Shown: piece by piece, positions 57,960-64,000 of the stretch
How positions within the stretch are numbered: the first letter of the stretch is position 1
Layout: every line of letters starts with the position of its first letter
NCBI GenBank assembly: GCA_000708835.1
Contig: DF237028.1
Coordinates: 64,891 to 128,890 of the forward strand
Length of the DNA stretch: 64,000 nucleotides
Direction: 5' to 3'
Origin: Klebsormidium nitens
Lineage: Eukaryota; Streptophyta; Klebsormidiophyceae; Klebsormidiales; Klebsormidiaceae
Program-made: the position numbers and the translations under genes
Notes under the pieces: model-generated
What the model saw: the letters and a program-made list of their open reading frames with translations, nothing else
Databases searched by the model: none
What the model was told of the DNA's origin: nothing

Positions 57960-59009
57960 ATGGCGTTGAACGCCAGCACAAAGAAGATTCTTCGAGGTCT
58001 GCTGAGCCAAAAAAGCTCAAATCCAGCTTCTTGCTCTTCATTGATCTCCCTTATGCACAGCCAGAAGTGGTCGGGGCCTAGATCGCAGGTGGGCGCAGCA
58101 GTTGGTGACAATTCACGAGCAGGTCGCAGCCTGCGAGAACACCACCAGTGCCGCACTCCACATTCCTTCCCTCAGGCTTTCCCAAAGGCACCTATCCGCC
58201 CGATCCAGACACCCTGCTGGCCAGAATTGCCAAGCCTTTTAGCTCGCAGGTTTTGTGTGGCTGCAAAAGCACATACCATGGCAAGCGGGGCAGGCGAAGG
58301 CACAGTCCCACTGGTAGAAACTAGGGAACAGACAGCCATGAGTTCTCTGCCACCAGCAGAGTCTCTGGTTGCAGAGAAGAAAGCTTCGAGAAACGTGGTC
58401 AAAAAGGAGCTGCGCCAATTGAGCAAAGAGCAGAGGCAGGCGGAAGATGAGGCCATTCAGCGGCACGTCCTTGACATGGATTTTTTCCAAAAGGCACGTC
58501 GCGTGTGCGCCTACCTGGCGTGCGAGCCGCTGCGAGAGGTGGACACCAAGCGCATTGTTCCTGCTGCACTGAGCCAGGGAAAGGTCTTGTATGTGCCGCG
58601 GGTAGAGGATAGGGCAGCGCATATGCGGATGTTGCGCATTGAAGATCCAGACAATGATACAGAGCGCAACAGCATGGGGATAGCAGAGCCGACGCCTTTG
58701 CTTCGTGACGGCCAGCCGCGTGAGGACGTAATGCAGGCCAAAGAAGCTCTAGATCTAATCCTAATGCCAGGCCTAGCTTTCGACCGGAGCGGCAAGCGTT
58801 TGGGAAGGGGAGGCGGTTACTATGATGTTTTCTTGCAGAGCTATGTGAATCTAGCTGAGTCAAAGGGCTGGAAGCGACCAATTTTGATTGCAATGTCGTA
58901 CAAAGCTCAAATCCGAGACTCAATTCCTGCTGACGAGACTGATCAACTGATAGATGGATTGATGACAGCTGATGGCCTCTTGACATTTGGTGATCAGATT
59001 GGAGTTTGA
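57960..59009 (+). CDS. 5-formyltetrahydrofolate cyclo-ligase
   Basis: A single uninterrupted frame encodes 349 residues. The enzyme (MTHFS, 5-FCL) uses ATP to convert 5-formyl-THF to 5,10-methenyl-THF, the only route to recycle that folate. Family blocks: KKELRQLSKEQRQAEDEAI with the N-terminal basic ATP-binding residues, VCAYLACEPLREVDTKRIV, KVLYVPRVED, MGIAEP, DLILMPGLAFDRSGKRLG and the catalytic glycine loop GRGGGYYD (282-289). The first 140 residues exceed the bacterial enzyme. They begin MALNASTKKILRGLLSQKSS and are Ser/Lys-rich, consistent with mitochondrial or plastid targeting; Arabidopsis 5-FCL is mitochondrial. A second in-frame ATG (MASGAGEGTVPL, about residue 107) could give a shorter form. 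The lack of introns is unusual in this window. A MITE ends 33 bp upstream. Confidence 0.95.
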   Translation: MALNASTKKILRGLLSQKSSNPASCSSLISLMHSQKWSGPRSQVGAAVGDNSRAGRSLREHHQCRTPHSFPQAFPKAPIRPIQTPCWPELPSLLARRFCVAAKAHTMASGAGEGTVPLVETREQTAMSSLPPAESLVAEKKASRNVVKKELRQLSKEQRQAEDEAIQRHVLDMDFFQKARRVCAYLACEPLREVDTKRIVPAALSQGKVLYVPRVEDRAAHMRMLRIEDPDNDTERNSMGIAEPTPLLRDGQPREDVMQAKEALDLILMPGLAFDRSGKRLGRGGGYYDVFLQSYVNLAESKGWKRPILIAMSYKAQIRDSIPADETDQLIDGLMTADGLLTFGDQIGV

Positions 59010-59912
59010 AAAAGTGAGTGTTGAGTGCGGAACGTTTAGTCGATTAGTGACGGAGGACAGTCCTGGGGCCTGGACACTTTGCAGGAGACGGATGGCTTTG
59101 ACTGGTTCAGGTGCTTGAAGTGATGTACGTTCACACCCGCTTTACAGTCGTTGTCTGCTCGCACGGCCAAATTCTACGAACTTTGATCTGACGTGCTAGT
59201 GAGTGTTTCATCAATACTGCAGACAACATCGCTTTATTGGTGCCGCAGGCTGGAAGGCTGCTGGAAAGATGAGTTTTGCATGCGATTGTGCAGCAAGAGG
59301 TGTGGATTCCTTGTAACCTGAAGTTGTCATGCGCGCAAACTGAAATAACATGTAGAGTGCTGATTCGATCTCATGCCAGGGGTCATATATGCACTTAATG
59401 TATACAGCTCGATCCTTGACATCTAGGTGCGCAAATACTCATTGAACCAGGCAGCGCATGTGTCGTTGATCAATTGATCATATGTGTGCCAGTACATGTG
59501 ACCCGGCTTCCAAGGCTGGTACATGCAGTTGATCATTTTCTACTAGATCGTTCTTAACTAATCACACAATAAAGCACGACAAGTGCTCTGTTGCCAACAT
59601 CAAATGTAAGAGCAAGTAAAAGTCCCTCAAGGACGGTGCCAAAGACACGTCAAGCTCTACGAAGATACAGAGCTTCATAAGTTCGCACTAGAGGTTTATG
59701 TACATACAAAATCCTGAAAGCAACCTGCATTTTCAGCATAGACTTGGACAAGATGGGAATCTCAGTAGGTCCTGGCTGTGAACGATATGAAAAGAAACAT
59801 GCCAACGACTCCGGCTTTGTATGTACAGTTTCTACAAGCAATCCGTTCCCTCTGATACCTTGATGCGATTTGTCGGAAGTTGGAAGATATACACAGGCGA
59901 GACCTAGCCATA
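59010..59912. other. Intergenic region between converging genes
   Basis: About 0.9 kb lies between the cyclo-ligase stop and the stop of the SAM-domain gene. Nothing recognisable is seen apart from short A/T-rich runs near 59540-59580. Confidence 0.45.
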
Positions 59913-62494
59913 TTACACACTGCTTTTCTCCATGTTGTTGCTCCTCTCCGTCGTGTGAGCAATTTCGTCGATGGCCTGACTCACGTCCTCCTTCTTCCCA
60001 GTGAAGGTGCGCGTTAAGGACTCCACTGTCGGCATCTTCAAGTTAGCAATCTTTTGCATCGTTGGAGTGTCCCGGATGGAAGGCCCGTCCTTCGTCATGT
60101 TGATGATGGTCCCAGGAGTGGCGATCAAGCCATTGACCGTATTGGTGCCCAGCTCCAGAGCACCACCGATAGGCTGCAAGGATCCATGGCCTTGCTGAGG
60201 GTTCATCATCAATAATCAAAGACTCCCAACCCTCAGCATCTTCGACTTGCACATGCTATGATAAGATCGTGCTCAGCTTCGGCAAACAGATTCAGCTACA
60301 TACAGGCAAATGAAGGGACCATTAGAAGAACGATCGGACTCATTGAGCCCCAGATATCGATTCGAAGTCGAGGGAATGGACTTACTTTGCAAAACGCTCC
60401 GGCGAGCCCCTTGGCAAAGCCCTTGGCGATGGCGACTCCAGCAATACCAGGGGAATCCCTTTGATGCGTCCTCGCCGCCTTCATTGGCTCTGTCTGCACA
60501 AGGACCAGGAGAGCGTTGTGATTCTTGAACATAAGACTTGCTTGTCAGGCCTTCCTGGGGGTAATTTGTGCTTGTACATGATGAATGTGGTCCGTGAAAT
60601 GAGGGGTCAAAGACGGCCTTCGAGTGGCAGCTGCTCAAGTTCGCAACAAAGAACAGCTATAGACCGTGAAAGTATCAAAGAATCGGTACCAAAACTCCTT
60701 CCGTCAACAAAACAGCATAATGACTCCATTGACACCACAGCTTCATCAGAAACGGAGATTTCTTAAGAGAATACCAACTCAAAAGCAACTGAGTAAGCTC
60801 GAGATGAAGTCCGCTCAAGGGGTTTTCAACGATGTAGCGGAGTCACAATCGAAGTACTCACGACCAGCCCAGCTACCCCATCGTACACCCCGCTCCCAAG
60901 GCTCTTCATTCCATAGAAAAGGCCCTCCCCCACATGCACAGGCTTGTCGTGTGGCTCATCACGCAAGAAGGCCGGCTTCGCAAGCTCGATGCGACCTTCA
61001 GGCGTTGACGACTGCACGAAATGATTGTGGCCAACGTCAGTGTCTCCAAAAGAATTTTCTCACCACGAAGGAGACTAGAGTAGATGCTTCTGCCCAGAAG
61101 ACCTGAAACAAGGCATATATGTGGTCGATACTCCAGTTGCAGGCACCAGAATGCAATGAGAAGCTTTCTAAACAAGCACATGCTGCTTTGGCCTCACCAG
61201 AGGAGGACCATAGCCCCGGTTCTCCTCCCCAAATAAGGCGTCTGGAGTCTTCCTGAGACCCGTCCCAAGCTGGTGCGTCAGGATGGAAATCCCTTCTGCC
61301 GGGCGCTGCACGGCCTCCACAAGGCCCGAGCCCAAGCCTTTGAAAAAGCCAGCAGTCCCCCCATGCTTGGCACCTTCTTGTGGGTCATTCTGCAGGAGGA
61401 ATTGAGGGATCTCAGAACCATAAACAATGGAATCCGACGTCAGAAGGCTTGCTTCATACAATCTGTCTCAACAGGCAAACAACTCATTTTCACAGAACCC
61501 CAAGGTACAATGAAGGCAAAAAATAAATACACCCTACAAGAAGGTAACCGTCCAGCCTCCAAATGCACCAGCTAGAAGCTTACCACAAGGTGTGAGAAAC
61601 CATCGTACACCTTGTTTGCAAAGCCACTGAAACCACCAACAACCGCCTCTCCCACATGCCGAGGCTCCTTAGGGCCTACGCAGAAAACCCAAATCGATTA
61701 GTATCAGAAGTGGAACCATGAACCAATATAGACTAGCTTCGTAGGTTAGCATGTAACTGAGCTCGAGAAGTTGACTCCAAGGTGCAACACAATTGAGCTC
61801 CCAGAATCCAGTACTGCTTCTGAACATCCACATGGATATTCAGCTGGCCTGATGGGACCCAGTGAATAGACTGTCTTGATTTTCTTCAGAAAGCATTGTA
61901 AATGCGAACCTACCAAATATTGATGTCCGCAGGTCGTCTAGATCACCTCTCAGATCGTCAAGGGCCCTCAACAGGTGCACTTGGTCGCCAGCGATAGGGA
62001 CAAGCTCCGGCAAGGAGTCTTTGTCCAATCTCACAAGTACAGCACCCGATATTTCATTGGCGAGGAACTTCTCCTTGTACTGAGACAGTCCCTGGCTGTC
62101 CAGCCAATCTCCGACTTCCTGCAGGGGTAAGCCCTTGACTTTGATACCTTGTGCAACACATGGAGAGAGGGATAAAAACCTGTGGTCACCCTTTTTTGCT
62201 CCAGGATATATTTGCTTTCAACACTTGTTCAAGTTCTATTCTCACATACACTTCTGATTCACCACAGAACCAAAACTGCAGGGTCTGTGCCAAAGGCTGC
62301 TCTGAGTTCTAAGCGGGAGTGCTGGCTACTCAAAGGTTGCAGTCAATTGTACCAGAGACTCGGCGTTGGAAAGCAATCAAAGACTGTATTCTTACGGCAA
62401 ACTCAGGCCAGCTCACAAATGAAATCCACCTCACCTCACATGTCCACTCATTTGGATCTTCTGGTCGCAAAGTCATGCCACTTGTGCTCGCCAT
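59913..62494 (-). CDS. SAM-domain protein with a VPS13-C-like region
   Basis: Seven exons, in transcription order (62494-62435, 62118-61914, 61675-61584, 61389-61198, 61011-60862, 60493-60386, 60173-59913), join in phase to 355 residues. Residues about 17-88 form a sterile alpha motif: WTCEEVGDWLDSQGLSQYKE, FLANEISGAVLVRLDKDSL, HLLRALDDLRGDL. The rest is built of repeated Gly-rich amphipathic stretches: EPRHVGEAVVGGFSGFANKV, GGTAGFFKGLGSGLVEAVQR, VHVGEGLFYGMKSLGSGVYD and IAKGFAKGLAGAFCKPIGGA. This resembles the C-terminal lipid-binding repeats of VPS13 (G-F-x-KG-x-GKG-L-x-G-x-KP). No chorein domain or long beta-groove is present, so it may be a membrane adaptor rather than a lipid-transfer bridge; that is inference. 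The start ATG (MASTSGMTLRPED) was chosen by phase and position. It is divergent from Lunapark. Confidence 0.82.
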
Positions 62495-63073
62495 TCGCTG
62501 GCAGCACCGAATTGAATGACGAAAGCAGTTCGTAACAGAGAAACGGCCCAGAAAAGGCGTGCCCAGCTTGAATGTTTTTCTCAAAGGCTCAACCCGTCAT
62601 GAACCTCAGGAGACGCGCGGACCCTGCTGCACCAGACTCTGCTGAACTCGAGTGAACACTGCTTGAATCAGCATAGATCAGCATCTTCAGACTTCAAAGC
62701 AGAGTATGCAGTCTCCCACTGCCAGCCACCAATCAAGTTGCTCTCTGAGTCCACGTGGTTTAGAGTGGTAGCTACCGGCTTTCTCATTAGCCACAGAAGG
62801 TATGTACCTCTTAGGTACATGCGGTGCCGCTTTCATAACGGAGGATGGCATGCCAAGTGCAGTTTGTCGAGTCGAAGTCACAGCGAACTGCAAAGCCTGC
62901 TGGCAGTGCCAGTAATTGTCTGGAGGGGACATGCAGTCAGGGGATGTTGGAGCAGCCGAAGTGTGGTCGCGAGCGCCCATTGGTGGTAGCAATTTTCTGG
63001 GGCCCAGCTTGAGCTGCTATTATTGACCTCTGATTGCCTTTCTCTTGTGAGGGGTTATATAAAGAGCGGAATC
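62495..63073. promoter_or_regulatory. Divergent promoter, SAM/VPS13-C-like gene and Lunapark
   Basis: A 579-bp region lies between two start codons facing away from each other. It contains a palindromic word (ggtatgtacctcttaggtacatgcg, core 62798-62822) but no named promoter element I can support. A shared promoter is possible. Confidence 0.35.
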
Positions 63074-64000
63074 ATGGGAAATACAGCCGGCGAAAGCATT
63101 GGCAAGCCGGAAGCGCATGCATATACAAAAGCTGAGCAGATGGACCAGGATGAGGCACCATCGCTTCCCTTCTTTGCTAGGAGCTGGCGTCTGGCAAGGA
63201 GTTTCACTGGGGGTGTCTCAAATATTGCGGGGATGGTCTGGAGAAGCGACAGGGACTTTGAGAGAGCTCTGGACAACCTGTCCAAGTAAGCTGAGCTGAG
63301 TTGTTGAATTCAAAACAACAAAATGCTGAGGTGCTGCCTGTTTGGATGCAGGATACCTCCAGTATCTCTGTAGGACCCCTTGAAGTCTTCTGTGAACCTT
63401 GTGGTGCTGCGGGCAGCACGCTGTGTAGTCTTACTAATTCGGGCTTTTCCCTGATTGGAGCACGTCTAGCGATCAGGCTTTGCTGTTTCTGAGGAGTCAA
63501 TTTTGGGCAAACCCTAATGCAGCAAACCCTAATGGTAGAGGCCCTGGGGCAGGCAAGAGGAAGAAAAGGACCATGGTGTCGAACACGACGCGCTTGCCGA
63601 ATCAGCTTCTTTCCTGAGCACATCTATCTCCCCTCGCAGGTTTGAGGATGCCTTGAAAAACCGTATTCATAGACGTGGAAGCAACTGGCGGTGGTTTGCT
63701 CGCTCAATCATGCTGTGGTCAGCTGCCTTGGAGGTAAGGAAAGGCAGCCCTTCTGTTGCAATATTGCAGAGCCAGGATGTTTTGACTGTGAAAATGTCGA
63801 GCAGGTCTCAATTCACCATGTTGTGCGAAGTCGGTCAGGGGAGGTTTCAGAGGGCGTCCACATGTGCATGTATGTGTAGAAGCGGCCATGCATGCTTGGC
63901 AAGCCACAGTGGCTGCGTAGAACAAGGAGGTCTGTGTGATCGCCTCTGGCTTGGGGTAGGACATGTCTGACTATCTCATTGAGAAGCTGGACGCTAGTTG
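63074..64000 (+). CDS. LNP: Lunapark (ER junction protein), 5-prime part
   Basis: Two exons are visible (63074-63285 and 63640-63733), giving the first 102 residues. The gene continues past the right edge after a good donor at 63734. Lunapark stabilises three-way junctions of the tubular ER. The match to plant LNP is in the block DFERALDNLSK-FEDALKNRIH then RRGSNWRWFARSIMLW, equivalent to the plant FEK.L..ISK.E...L.RI.RRS..WRK..RN coiled coil before the first membrane hairpin. That hairpin begins at SIMLWSAALE. The start MGNTAGES carries Gly2 and Ser/Thr near position 6, an N-myristoylation-type signal, as in animal Lunapark. About 55 residues of hydrophilic sequence and a basic segment (FARSWRLARSF) precede the conserved block. 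The membrane hairpin and C-terminal zinc ribbon lie beyond the window. Confidence 0.82.

Noticed and set aside
1-64000. CRISPR arrays, prophage, bacterial operons or toxin-antitoxin systems
   Set aside because: Genes are spliced and eukaryotic, no regularly spaced short repeats occur and no prokaryotic gene clusters were seen.

Overview
This is nuclear DNA from a photosynthetic eukaryote. Nearly every gene is a set of short exons with GT-AG introns whose reading phases join exactly, so the proteins described here were assembled exon by exon and then compared with families recalled from memory. A nuclear plastocyanin, a plant-type Lunapark, a plant UNE2-type MFS carrier, plant-type PfkB kinase and Tim17-family genes, together with a GT54 N-acetylglucosaminyltransferase (typical of animals), suggest a green-lineage organism. 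A charophyte-grade streptophyte alga such as Klebsormidium is the best guess, which is inference. Two runs of N (13401-13771 and 54333-55058) are assembly gaps.

Layout, left to right. A CCDC137-like nucleolar protein (-) is followed by a 290-bp MITE, RER1 (+), a gene-poor stretch with a dispersed 60-bp motif, eIF5A (-), an 11-exon GT54 glycosyltransferase (+) and organellar ribosomal protein bS16 (-). After a 3.6-kb gene-poor stretch with C-rich repeats come a plastid-type PfkB sugar kinase (10 exons, +), a small Cys/His-rich protein (+), a long CobW/COG0523 GTPase (+), an EamA transporter (-), L-2-hydroxyglutarate dehydrogenase (+), plastocyanin (+), an MFS transporter (-) and a Tim17/22/23-family protein (+). 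Past the second gap are a DUF985 cupin (-), the second MITE copy, an intronless 5-formyl-THF cyclo-ligase (+), a SAM-domain protein with a VPS13-C-like tail (-) and the start of Lunapark (+), which runs off the right edge.

These are mostly unlinked housekeeping genes: secretory pathway (RER1, GT54, Lunapark, possibly the VPS13-C-like protein), organelle function (bS16, Tim17 family, plastocyanin, L2HGDH), one-carbon and sugar metabolism, metal handling (CobW) and transport. Three gene pairs are divergent (eIF5A/GT54, EamA/L2HGDH, SAM protein/Lunapark) and may share promoters. No prokaryotic operon, CRISPR array, rRNA or convincing tRNA gene was seen. The most notable items are the full-length GT54 gene, the SAM plus VPS13-C-like architecture divergent from Lunapark, and the two-copy MITE lying just upstream of two start codons.
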